The position numbers and the translations under genes were made by a program. The notes below the pieces were generated by a model, which saw only the letters and a program-made list of their open reading frames with translations, was not told where the DNA came from and searched no databases. Shown one piece after another: positions 6,587 through 14,429 of a stretch of DNA of 17,696 nucleotides. The stretch spans positions 1 through 17,696 of the forward strand of contig CALMBI010000044.1 of NCBI GenBank assembly GCA_937860115.1, in the 5' to 3' direction. The DNA is from an uncultured Arcobacter sp. Lineage in GTDB: Bacteria > Campylobacterota > Campylobacteria > Campylobacterales > Arcobacteraceae. Within the stretch, counting starts at the first letter, position 1. Each line of letters begins with the position of its first letter.

Positions 6587-8764
6587 CTAAATTAATGGGT
6601 TTGAGAGCTCTATTCTATCTTTAGATACCTTTAAGATCTTTACTTCAATCTCATCATCCAAACTTAAAACATCACTTACTTTTTCAACTCTTTCTTTTGC
6701 AACTTTTGAAATATGTAACAGTCCTTCACCACCTCTTTCAAGCTCTACAAATGCTCCAAAATCAGTGATTCTAAGTACTTTACCTTTTACAATCTCATCA
6801 GTTTTATAAAGTTCATCAAAATTTATCTTTTCTTTTTTTGTAAAGCTTTTAGAATTTGATGATATATTTTTAATATATTCACCAGCATCATATATGTTTT
6901 TTTGTTCTTTCCCTGTGATTTTAACATTTCCAGTTTCTTTATCTAGATCAATAGAAACTTCAAATTTCTCAATAATCTCTTTTATAACAGATCCAGCTTT
7001 TCCAATTACGGCAAATATTTTAGATGGATCAATTTTAAATTGTTCAATCAAAGGAAGTGCATCGCTAGTTATTATCTCACTTGCAGCTTCTTCCATAATA
7101 CTAAGAATATGTATTCTTCCATCTTTGGCCTGATACAATGCTTCTTTTAAAAATTCTAAAGTAACTCCACCAAGCTTGATATCCATCTGTAATGCTGTGA
7201 TTCCATTTGCTGTTCCAGCTACTTTGAAATCTACATCACCATCATGATCCTCAAGACCCATTATATCTGTAAGTATTGCGTAATTATTAATACCAAAAAC
7301 AGCACCCATTGCAACTCCAGCAATCAATGAACTCACAGGGACACCAGCAGCTTTTAAAGCTAAAGATCCACCACAAACAGTTGCCATAGATGAACTTCCA
7401 TTAGATTCTAATATTTCAGAAACTAGTCTAATTGTATCTGAAAAATCATTGTCGATTGAGCTTTGTAATGATCTTTTTGCAAGATTTCCATGACCTAATT
7501 CTCTTCTTCCAACACCAAAAATTGGTTTTGCTTCACCTACACTAAATCCAGGAAAATTATAATGAACCATAAAATTTTCATTCATTGTAGATTTTTGACC
7601 AAGCAGTTCATACATTTGAGCATCTTTTTCGTTTCCAAGTGTTCCAATTACTAATGCCTGAGTTTCTCCTCTTGTAAATAAACAGCTACTATGAGCTGAT
7701 GGAAGTATATTTGTTTCGATTGAGATTGGTCTAACCTCTTTTAATCCTCTTCCATCGGCTCTAGTACTTGTTGAAAGAATCATTTCTCGTACAAGTTCTT
7801 TTTTAAATAATGAAATTGCTTCATAAACATCACTTAATCCAATCTCATTTTCAACGCAATACTCAGATTTAGAGATAACTTTAGCAAGTTCCTTAAGCTC
7901 TATCGCTCGTTCTTTTTTTGCAAGTTTTTTAATAGCATCGAGCGTCTGATCTTTGTAATTCGTTTTTACATAATGTAATAGATCATCTGATATAGTTTTT
8001 GTTACTAATTCAACATCTACTTGATCTTTTTGTGCAATTTCAAAACTTTTTTCATATGTAGTATTTGCAATTGTTAAATAATCTTGTGCAATTTTAATTA
8101 TTTCGACCAATTCATCTTCATTAATATCATTTGTATTGTGTTTTTTTACAAATGTTTCAGTTGAAGCTTCAATAATCTCTTCATCACTAATCGCTTGCAT
8201 CTCTATCATGAGGAGTTCACTGTTACTTCCTGCAAGATAAAGATCTAGGGTTGAATTATTCATTTGTGAATTTGTTGGATTGATTACAATCTCACCATCA
8301 ATTTTACCCATTCTTACACCACAAATAGATTTATTAATAGGCAGATCAGAAACAAACAATGCTGCAGAGGCTGCATTTAAAGCTAATACTTGAAGATCCA
8401 ATTCTCTATCAACACTTAAAACCATAACTGTAATAGTTGTTGGGTAAACATATCCACTTGGAAATAAAGGTCTTAAACTTCTGTCAATTATTCTAGATGT
8501 TAATGTTTCAAAATCACTTGGTTTCCCTTCTCTTTTTACAAAACCTCCTGGAATTTTTCCAGCTGCATATGTTTTTTCAATATATTGAATAGTTAAGGGT
8601 GTAAAATCTTCACTTACAGGATTGTCAAATTCACTTACAACTGAAGCCAACAGTACAGCATCTCCAACTTTATACAAAACAGATCCATTTGATTGTTTTG
8701 CAACTTTATCAAATAAAAATATCTCCTTTTGATTATTTAATTCCAACTCACATGTTATTGACAT
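6587..8764 (-). CDS. pnp: Polyribonucleotide nucleotidyltransferase (PNPase)
   Basis: PNPase degrades RNA 3'-to-5' by phosphorolysis as a cytoplasmic trimer. The 725-aa protein shows the standard order. First RNase PH domain: about 10-230. All-helical domain: 240-325. Second, catalytic RNase PH domain: 330-570, with G-V-G-R-R-E-L-G-H-G at 417-426 and the acidic segment L-T-D-I-M-G-L-E-D-H-D-G-D-V-D-F at 498-513. KH domain: G-K-A-G at 588-591. S1 domain: 655-725, starting V-K-G-K-V-L-R-I-T-D-F-G-A-F-V. All expected parts are present. AAGGAAAT precedes the ATG. The gene sits 29 bases behind the MCE gene and probably shares its transcript. Near identity of context with the H. pylori pnp-lptD-purD region supports vertical inheritance. 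Confidence 0.97.
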   Translation of the reverse strand: MSITCELELNNQKEIFLFDKVAKQSNGSVLYKVGDAVLLASVVSEFDNPVSEDFTPLTIQYIEKTYAAGKIPGGFVKREGKPSDFETLTSRIIDRSLRPLFPSGYVYPTTITVMVLSVDRELDLQVLALNAASAALFVSDLPINKSICGVRMGKIDGEIVINPTNSQMNNSTLDLYLAGSNSELLMIEMQAISDEEIIEASTETFVKKHNTNDINEDELVEIIKIAQDYLTIANTTYEKSFEIAQKDQVDVELVTKTISDDLLHYVKTNYKDQTLDAIKKLAKKERAIELKELAKVISKSEYCVENEIGLSDVYEAISLFKKELVREMILSTSTRADGRGLKEVRPISIETNILPSAHSSCLFTRGETQALVIGTLGNEKDAQMYELLGQKSTMNENFMVHYNFPGFSVGEAKPIFGVGRRELGHGNLAKRSLQSSIDNDFSDTIRLVSEILESNGSSSMATVCGGSLALKAAGVPVSSLIAGVAMGAVFGINNYAILTDIMGLEDHDGDVDFKVAGTANGITALQMDIKLGGVTLEFLKEALYQAKDGRIHILSIMEEAASEIITSDALPLIEQFKIDPSKIFAVIGKAGSVIKEIIEKFEVSIDLDKETGNVKITGKEQKNIYDAGEYIKNISSNSKSFTKKEKINFDELYKTDEIVKGKVLRITDFGAFVELERGGEGLLHISKVAKERVEKVSDVLSLDDEIEVKILKVSKDRIELSNPLI

Positions 8765-8793
8765 ACTTTATTTCCTTTTTTGAATTATATTTA

Positions 8794-10224
8794 TTATTTT
8801 ATAGATGAAGCGGAGCTTCCAATTAGATATTTTAGATCATCATCTTCAAATTTGACACCAAGACCAAAAAACAAATTACGAGCATCTTTATTTAAAAAGT
8901 TATCGTATCCAGTGTAGAGCTGAATATGTTTTTTCATTGTATAAGTAAGATATGATTTTAAGTGGGTTTTGTTTCCCCTTACATCGTTGTATGCATTAAA
9001 ATCAAAAGCTTCGAGTGAAAGTTTTAGCTGTTTGTTTTTCATAAAATAATCTGCTCCAAATCCACCAGTACTCTCTATGATCCCACCTCTCACTCTAGCA
9101 TCACCAAAATCTTTTCCATATTGTGCGGAAAATATTGTTCTTCCTTTATCATGTAGTGGTGTTGTTTTTGGAATTCCACCACCTGCATCTCTATAATCAT
9201 CTGTACCAATAATATCAGCTAAGTAATGAATGGTAGGCTTAGGAGAATAATCAACACCAAAATATGATTTATTATAATTATCTTTACTCATGTGCTCAAT
9301 TCTAGCTTTTACACCCAAAGTACTTTTTGTTGCTGAACTTAGATATCTATCTAATTTATCAAAAGAACTTTCTACCTTTACTGATGCTTTATTTACACCT
9401 TCAAAAGCAATATCTACATTTTTAATAGCACTTTTTAAAGTTTCTCGATTTTCATCTAAAACACCTTGTACTGTATCTTCAATTTTTACAAATTTATCCA
9501 TCGCAGGTGGTAATTTTTCATTAATTGTTTTACCAGTAGTTTCAAATTCACTTCCAACATTTTCAAATTTAGTAAGTACTTTTGGAAGTTGTTCATTTAC
9601 CATAATACCTGTTTGTTTAAATTCACTTCCAACCCCATCAAAATTATCAAGCACACCAGGAAGCTTTGCATTGATCATTCGTCCCGTTTCTTTAAATTCT
9701 GCACTTGCTAATTTAAAATTATAGATCATTTCATTGATATTTTTTTCATTATTTGCCACTAACATATCAAGTCTTTCAATAAATTTATCGACTTTTTTAG
9801 CAGCCTCATTGATGGAATCACTTGTTTGATCAAATGATGCATATGTTCTAGTATTGCCAAGTATTTCAGATGGTTTTGCGATTTCACCCTCTTTTGAAAA
9901 TTCAATATCAATATATTTTACACCAAGCATACTCTCTTGTTTGATTGAAACAACTGAATTGAGTGGAACTTGAATATCTTTATTTATAGATAAACCAATC
10001 CCAACTAGATCTCTTTTGAGAGTAAAACTCTCAACGGTTCCAATATCAATACCACGTGATTTGACTTTTGCATTGATTTCCAAACCGCTTGCATCTGCTA
10101 TTTCAACATAAAGTGGATAACCCTCTTGTTTTCCGAATTTGAAAGTACCCACTTGTGTCGTTAAACCAAAAAGCATTAAAAATCCTACAACAACAAACAA
10201 TCCAACTTTGGTTTCTGGTCTCAT
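8794..10224 (-). CDS. MCE/MlaD-family lipid transport protein with repeats and barrel-like C-terminus
   Basis: Proteins with an MCE domain carry lipids between inner and outer membranes with an ABC transporter (MlaE/MlaF type). Residues 8-24 form an N-terminal membrane anchor (V-G-L-F-V-V-V-G-F-L-M-L-F-G-L). The MCE domain follows at about 35-115, with V-K-S-R-G-I-D-I-G-T-V at 54-64. Residues 135-310 are helical and contain three 25-residue repeats at 176-250. The last 155 residues alternate polar and hydrophobic residues with many Gly, Tyr and Phe, for example D-A-R-V-R-G-G-I-I-E-S-T-G-G-F-G-A-D-Y, like outer-membrane beta strands. E. coli MlaD is only about 180 aa, so this is a much longer architecture. 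The ATG directly abuts the lptD stop (TAGATG), indicating translational coupling. No transporter ATPase or permease gene is in the window. Confidence 0.85.
   Translation of the reverse strand: MRPETKVGLFVVVGFLMLFGLTTQVGTFKFGKQEGYPLYVEIADASGLEINAKVKSRGIDIGTVESFTLKRDLVGIGLSINKDIQVPLNSVVSIKQESMLGVKYIDIEFSKEGEIAKPSEILGNTRTYASFDQTSDSINEAAKKVDKFIERLDMLVANNEKNINEMIYNFKLASAEFKETGRMINAKLPGVLDNFDGVGSEFKQTGIMVNEQLPKVLTKFENVGSEFETTGKTINEKLPPAMDKFVKIEDTVQGVLDENRETLKSAIKNVDIAFEGVNKASVKVESSFDKLDRYLSSATKSTLGVKARIEHMSKDNYNKSYFGVDYSPKPTIHYLADIIGTDDYRDAGGGIPKTTPLHDKGRTIFSAQYGKDFGDARVRGGIIESTGGFGADYFMKNKQLKLSLEAFDFNAYNDVRGNKTHLKSYLTYTMKKHIQLYTGYDNFLNKDARNLFFGLGVKFEDDDLKYLIGSSASSIK
9475..9699 (-). repeat. Three tandem 25-codon repeats inside the MCE gene
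   Basis: Residues 176-200, 201-225 and 226-250 of the MCE protein align without gaps: E-F-K-E-T-G-R-M-I-N-A-K-L-P, E-F-K-Q-T-G-I-M-V-N-E-Q-L-P and E-F-E-T-T-G-K-T-I-N-E-K-L-P. Each then ends in a matching segment V-L-x-x-F-x-x-V-G-S (the third has A-M-D-K-F-V-K-I-E-D). Each unit is 75 bases. The repeats look like amphipathic helices that could lengthen a periplasmic stalk. Confidence 0.85.
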
Positions 10225-12441
10225 CTACTCTTCTCTTTCATTTTGTATAAACTTTTGTGCAAACGAAATTATCGGTTTTAATGTAATTGTTGCATAGATT
10301 ATATTTTGTCTTCTTGCATTTGCAGTTGTTGTGGCAGTTGCTACTAAACTATCTTGCATAGATAAATCCAAAGACCAACATTTTTTATCAATTTTGAATC
10401 TATACTCTTTAAGCTTACTAATTTCATTTACTAAATCATATTGTTCTTTATAGGCTAAAGTATAGTATTTTAAAACTTTAGTTCCTATATGAGCTGTGAT
10501 TGCTTCATTTTCTAGACCATTTTTATATAAATTTGTAGTTGTATTTTTATCATACGAATAGGAATAATCTATATTTGTAAAATAATTATCTTTTGCAAAA
10601 TTCAGTGATGATGCAGAGCTTATAATAATTTTTTCATCATGATTAAATAAAAATCTATTTGAAAATACCGTATAAGGAATATTGATGACAATTTCATTTT
10701 TTAAGTTTTCTAAAGTCGAACTTCCATTTTCATCAAAAATAATTTTTTGATTCATCTTGTGATTGATTAAAGAGGATAGGTTCTCTTTGTTAAATATAGA
10801 TTGATTAAACGAAATATTAAGATTTTTAATTTCTGTAGTTGTTGGAAAAATACTAAGATTACTATCATTATTAGTAATCTTATAAATATCGCCATCTTGT
10901 TTGAGTGTTTTTGGAATTGAATATTTTAATCCAAAACTTATTGTATGAATTTTTTCATCGTATGATTTTAGTAGATCTGTTTCAAGAGAAAAACTATCTT
11001 TTGATGTTAAATATTTTCCATCTTTATAATAATCGTTTTGATTATTTGTATATTGAAGATTTTGCAGATTAAATGATTTATCATAAGAGAATAAAAGATA
11101 ATTATTAAAAAGATTATGCGTAAATGTAAAAGGTAAAGAGATCTCTGATGATTTTACACCAAGCCCAATCTCTCTTGTTTGATTTTTGTATTTTAAGTCA
11201 AAAGAGTTTCTAAAATTATTTATGAAAATTGAATCAGAATATCTATGAAGATTGAGTGAAGGTCGTATCTGCATGGTTTTATTGTCATCATTTTCTTTTC
11301 CATTCGTATCATAACTTATATTGTTATATTCAATGATTTCACTATTTAGATGATATAGCTCTGTATCGTAATAATATTTTATTTTTGACTCTAGTATTTT
11401 ATCTGCATAAAGAATCTGATTTTCACTATTATATTTTGTATTTAAATATTCAACATCATTCATATCTTGCAAATATAGATATAAACCATCACTACTATTT
11501 TCTTTTGAAAATAGTTTTGACCTATTGTATTTTATATTCCACCCATTATGAATTTTGTTTGCTAACTTTTCTTCTTTAAAATAGTCATTATTTTCATTAA
11601 ATAAACCATAATCGATCTCTAGTTTAGAATATCTCGAATCCACATATCTTGCTATAAACTCATGTCCATTACCTCTACTTGTTCTTATTTGAGGAATATA
11701 TTCAAAATCACAATCAAGTGTTGGGGCGTAATATATAGGTTGTGCATAGAGTAATCCATCTTTTTGTCCATAACCCAATTGCGGTCTTAATAATCCTGAT
11801 CGTCTCTCTTTATTTGTAGAAAAGCCCATATAAGGCATTTTAACCAAAAGATACGACATTGCAAGTGATGGAAGTGGAGCGTATGGAATAGCAGGGATTA
11901 AAAAATACCAAGCGGGAATATCATTAAAATATAAAGTATTACTATAAGTATTGATCCATTTATCAGTTGAATTATAATCTCCACTTGAAAATCCGATACT
12001 CCAAGCTGGATTAATACAATCACAACTTGATAGTGTTGCATCTTTTATTTGATGAAGATCTTTTTGTTTATTTATTGATGTAGCATTTATCCAAACATTT
12101 GTTGATTTGTCAATAAGTAAAATTGGATTGGCACTATTTATTTCATTTTTCATATCAAGAAATGCATATTGGGTAAGAGTGACACTCTCTTTTTCTTTAG
12201 AGATATTCACATTGCCATAAAGATTCATAGTTGAGCTATTTTTATCATAGATAACTTTTTGAGCTGTTATAAAATAATGTGGAGAAAAAACTAAAATATC
12301 ACCAGATGCTGTGATTATAGATCCATTTTGATCAATTTTATTTGCGATAATCTGCATAGTTTGTTCCTCTTTTGCATTGAGCAAAGAGGTAGTTATTTGC
12401 AATACAAATAACACCAAAAGGAACAAATTTCTTTTATCCAT
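10225..12441 (-). CDS. lptD: LPS-assembly outer-membrane protein LptD
   Basis: LptD is the outer-membrane barrel that, with LptE, inserts lipopolysaccharide into the outer leaflet. From the ATG at 12441 it is 738 aa. A signal peptide (L-F-L-L-V-L-F-V-L-Q-I, ending near N-A-K) leads into an OstA/LptA-like beta-jellyroll at about 25-110 (I-I-T-A-S-G-D-I-L-V, N-L-Y-G-N-V-N-I). A C-D-C pair lies at 140-142 in S-S-C-D-C-I-N-P-A-W. The barrel begins around E-R-R-S-G-L-L-R-P-Q-L-G-Y. A late Cys (K-K-C-W) near 688 could pair with the early ones, as in E. coli LptD. An in-frame TTG two codons upstream (12447) is possible, but the ATG gives a better signal peptide. The start overlaps the RDD stop; the stop abuts the MCE gene. 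Confidence 0.9.
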   Translation of the reverse strand: MDKRNLFLLVLFVLQITTSLLNAKEEQTMQIIANKIDQNGSIITASGDILVFSPHYFITAQKVIYDKNSSTMNLYGNVNISKEKESVTLTQYAFLDMKNEINSANPILLIDKSTNVWINATSINKQKDLHQIKDATLSSCDCINPAWSIGFSSGDYNSTDKWINTYSNTLYFNDIPAWYFLIPAIPYAPLPSLAMSYLLVKMPYMGFSTNKERRSGLLRPQLGYGQKDGLLYAQPIYYAPTLDCDFEYIPQIRTSRGNGHEFIARYVDSRYSKLEIDYGLFNENNDYFKEEKLANKIHNGWNIKYNRSKLFSKENSSDGLYLYLQDMNDVEYLNTKYNSENQILYADKILESKIKYYYDTELYHLNSEIIEYNNISYDTNGKENDDNKTMQIRPSLNLHRYSDSIFINNFRNSFDLKYKNQTREIGLGVKSSEISLPFTFTHNLFNNYLLFSYDKSFNLQNLQYTNNQNDYYKDGKYLTSKDSFSLETDLLKSYDEKIHTISFGLKYSIPKTLKQDGDIYKITNNDSNLSIFPTTTEIKNLNISFNQSIFNKENLSSLINHKMNQKIIFDENGSSTLENLKNEIVINIPYTVFSNRFLFNHDEKIIISSASSLNFAKDNYFTNIDYSYSYDKNTTTNLYKNGLENEAITAHIGTKVLKYYTLAYKEQYDLVNEISKLKEYRFKIDKKCWSLDLSMQDSLVATATTTANARRQNIIYATITLKPIISFAQKFIQNEREE

Positions 12442-12880
12442 TGACAACCAATGTTTTTGCTATTTTATCATGAAGTGTTTGTTTACCTTCTGTATAAAAA
12501 GCAAGAAAAAATCCCAAATAAAATACTGATTCACTAACAATTCTTGAAGCTGATCTCATTAAAGATGTTACGAAATCAACAGAACCAAAATTATCTTCCC
12601 TAATAACTCTTATTTTTACAATAATTTTGCCAATTGTTGCGCCATAATACCAAATAAAAAAAGTTTGATAGATCAATTTTAAAAATAAAACTTGAACAAA
12701 CGCACCATTCATTAAAAGAAGTACATTTGCAAAATCGGCATCAACTGCACTAATTTGATCCCAAAGCAAAACCATAGTAAGTAGACTAATTAAAATGTCA
12801 TCTATAACAAAAGCTTGCATCCTTTTTCTTGGGCTTGCTAGCTCTAGCTTATCAATATCTATATTTTGATTATCTCGCAT
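12434..12880 (-). CDS. RDD-family integral membrane protein
   Basis: This 148-aa protein shows the RDD pattern. An Arg-rich start, S-P-R-K-R-M-Q-A-F-V-I-D-D-I-L (residues 16-30), leads into the first membrane helix (about 25-42). A second helix spans 52-72. The loop G-A-T-I-G-K-I-I-V-K-I-R-V-I is at 80-93, a third hydrophobic stretch is at 114-130, and the terminal motif Q-T-L-H-D-K-I-A-K-T is at 134-143. RDD proteins are inner-membrane proteins; a few are linked to ion transport, but most have no known role. It starts 5 bases after the purD stop and overlaps the lptD start by 8 bases, so it belongs to the same operon. That position suggests, but does not show, an envelope-related role. The ribosome-binding site is weak. 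Confidence 0.85.
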   Translation of the reverse strand: MRDNQNIDIDKLELASPRKRMQAFVIDDILISLLTMVLLWDQISAVDADFANVLLLMNGAFVQVLFLKLIYQTFFIWYYGATIGKIIVKIRVIREDNFGSVDFVTSLMRSASRIVSESVFYLGFFLAFYTEGKQTLHDKIAKTLVVNG

Positions 12881-12885
12881 GTTTT

Positions 12886-14169
12886 TTATTTGCCTACATG
12901 TTTTAATGCTTGATAAGCAATATCAGTTCTACATTTTTTCCCCGCAAAGTGAACTTGACCGCATAGGGCGTATGCTCTATTTCTAGCAGTTTGGATATCA
13001 TCACCAAATCCTACACATAATAACACTCTTCCACCAGTTGCAAAAAGTGTATCACCTTCTTTTGAAACCCCAGCATAAGAGATATGTGAATGTTCTTTTA
13101 AAGTCTCATCATGAATCTCATCAACTATAATTTCAGCAGGTTCACTATCACCATACGGATAATTTTTACTTGCCATTACAACAGCTACACCATACTGATT
13201 TTTGATTTTTATATCAAGCTTATCTAATTGTTTTGTAGCACCTTTGTAAAATAGTTCACTTACTGGAGTTTCTAAAAGTGGCATAAGAATTTCACACTCA
13301 GGATCACCAAATCTTACATTGTATTCCAATATGATAGGCTCCCCTTTTACAACCATTACACCTATAAAAAGAACACCTTCAAAAGGGCAACCTTCATTTT
13401 GCATCCCTTTTAATGTAGGTTTTACTACTCTCTCTTCTAGTTTTTTATAGATTTCATCATTTACAAGTGGTGTAGGAGCGTAAGCACCCATTCCACCAGT
13501 ATTTGGACCCGTATCGCCATCACCTACTCTTTTGTGATCTTGAGCAGCAGGAAGTAATTTGAAGTTTTCACCATCACAAATTGCAAATACTGAAAGCTCA
13601 TATCCATCAAGATACTCTTCAACCACAACCGTACTTCCAGCATTTCCAAAACTATTTCCACTCAGCATATCTTTTACAGTTTCTTTTGCTTCTTCTTTTG
13701 AAGTAGCAATAATTACACCTTTTCCAGCGCATAATCCATCGGCTTTGACAACAATTGGAAGATTTTGCATAGAATCTATAAAATTATAAGCCTCTTCATT
13801 GTTTGAAGTTTCAATAAATGCAGCTGTTGGAATATTGTATTTTTTTAGTATATTTTTCATATAAGCTTTTGAACCCTCTAATCTAGCAGCTCCTGCTGAT
13901 GGTCCAAAGATAACTAAATCATTTGCTTTAAATATATCAACTACACCATCCACTAGTGGTCCCTCTGGACCTACAATTGTAAGGTCAATTTTATTTTGTT
14001 TTGCCCAAAGAGCCAGCTCTTTATAATCTTTAATATTAATATTTGTTCCAAGTTTGTCTGTTGCACCATTTCCAGGCATAAAATAGATTGTATGATTTTC
14101 TTTTTCTTTAGAGATGGCAAGTCCAATAGAGTATTCTCTTCCACCACTACCTAATATCAATATATTCAT
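12886..14169 (-). CDS. purD: Phosphoribosylamine-glycine ligase (GAR synthetase)
   Basis: PurD joins glycine to phosphoribosylamine using ATP, the second step of purine synthesis, in the cytoplasm. At 427 aa it has the usual length. The N-terminal domain opens with M-N-I-L-I-L-G-S-G-G-R-E-Y-S; many homologues have H in place of this Y. The ATP-grasp domain is complete: V-V-K-A-D-G-L-C-A-G-K-G-V, V-V-V-E-E-Y-L-D-G-Y-E, D-H-K-R-V-G-D-G-D-T-G-P-N-T-G-G-M-G-A-Y and Y-N-V-R-F-G-D-P-E-C-E. AAGGAA lies 7 bases before the ATG. The upstream 260 bases hold a structured RNA, so purD may be transcribed by read-through from the RNA's promoter. It heads the run purD-RDD-lptD-MCE-pnp. Confidence 0.97.
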   Translation of the reverse strand: MNILILGSGGREYSIGLAISKEKENHTIYFMPGNGATDKLGTNINIKDYKELALWAKQNKIDLTIVGPEGPLVDGVVDIFKANDLVIFGPSAGAARLEGSKAYMKNILKKYNIPTAAFIETSNNEEAYNFIDSMQNLPIVVKADGLCAGKGVIIATSKEEAKETVKDMLSGNSFGNAGSTVVVEEYLDGYELSVFAICDGENFKLLPAAQDHKRVGDGDTGPNTGGMGAYAPTPLVNDEIYKKLEERVVKPTLKGMQNEGCPFEGVLFIGVMVVKGEPIILEYNVRFGDPECEILMPLLETPVSELFYKGATKQLDKLDIKIKNQYGVAVVMASKNYPYGDSEPAEIIVDEIHDETLKEHSHISYAGVSKEGDTLFATGGRVLLCVGFGDDIQTARNRAYALCGQVHFAGKKCRTDIAYQALKHVGK

Positions 14170-14220
14170 AAAAATTCCTTGTTATTTAAGTTCCCGAGTA
14201 GTCGTTGACCATTTGGTTGG

Positions 14221-14376
14221 CCCTAAAAGCCAGATCTCTACTTGCGTAAAGATTTTGGATAAGAGATGATATCGGGATTCTAATGCAAAACAAAAGATTC
14301 ACTCCCATCAAAATCATTATCCATATAAAAAAGTTATCGGACCCTCATGTTATGGAAATCCCGATCTACTTAGGAG
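14221..14376 (-). ncRNA. ssrS: Probable 6S RNA (purD RNA motif)
   Basis: 6S RNA binds the sigma-70 RNA polymerase holoenzyme by imitating an open promoter. In Campylobacterota a conserved structured RNA upstream of purD (the 'purD motif') was later recognised as 6S RNA; here the RNA lies in that place and orientation. Seen in the sequence on the minus strand: a closing stem pairs UCCU (14375-14372) with AGGG (14224-14221), AAG with CUU, and AGAUC (14367-14363) with GAUCU (14236-14232). Inside it AUCGGGAUU (14365-14357) is complementary to AAUCCCGAU (14279-14271), and CCAUA pairs with UAUGG at 14325-14321. An alternative hairpin, AUCUCU/AGAGAU at 14267-14262 and 14239-14234, competes with the closing stem. 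The 156-base span suits 6S. The exact 3' end is unclear; it could extend toward 14200. Confidence 0.68.
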
Positions 14377-14381
14377 AGATT

Positions 14382-14387
14382 ATTTTA
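14382..14387 (-). promoter_or_regulatory. -10 box for the purD-upstream RNA
   Basis: The minus strand reads TTTTGATAAAATAAT, giving TAAAAT here. A start 7 bases downstream falls at about 14375, exactly where the proposed 6S closing stem begins. This agreement between box and structure supports both calls. The bases 14388-14429, back to the end of the upstream gene, are A/T-rich and hold no clear terminator. Confidence 0.5.
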
Positions 14388-14429
14388 TCAAAAGAGAGGT
14401 ATTTTTTTGCTGAAAAATTTTATTGTAGA

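Noticed and set aside
9290..9724. 144-codon plus-strand open frame inside the MCE gene
   Set aside because: Its repetitive look mirrors the 25-codon repeats on the other strand. There is no start signal or recognisable protein.
14128..14169. Tyr in place of His in the PurD G-G-R-E-H motif as a damaged active site
   Set aside because: The rest of the protein is intact, and I recall Tyr at this place in other Campylobacterota, so it is probably a lineage trait.
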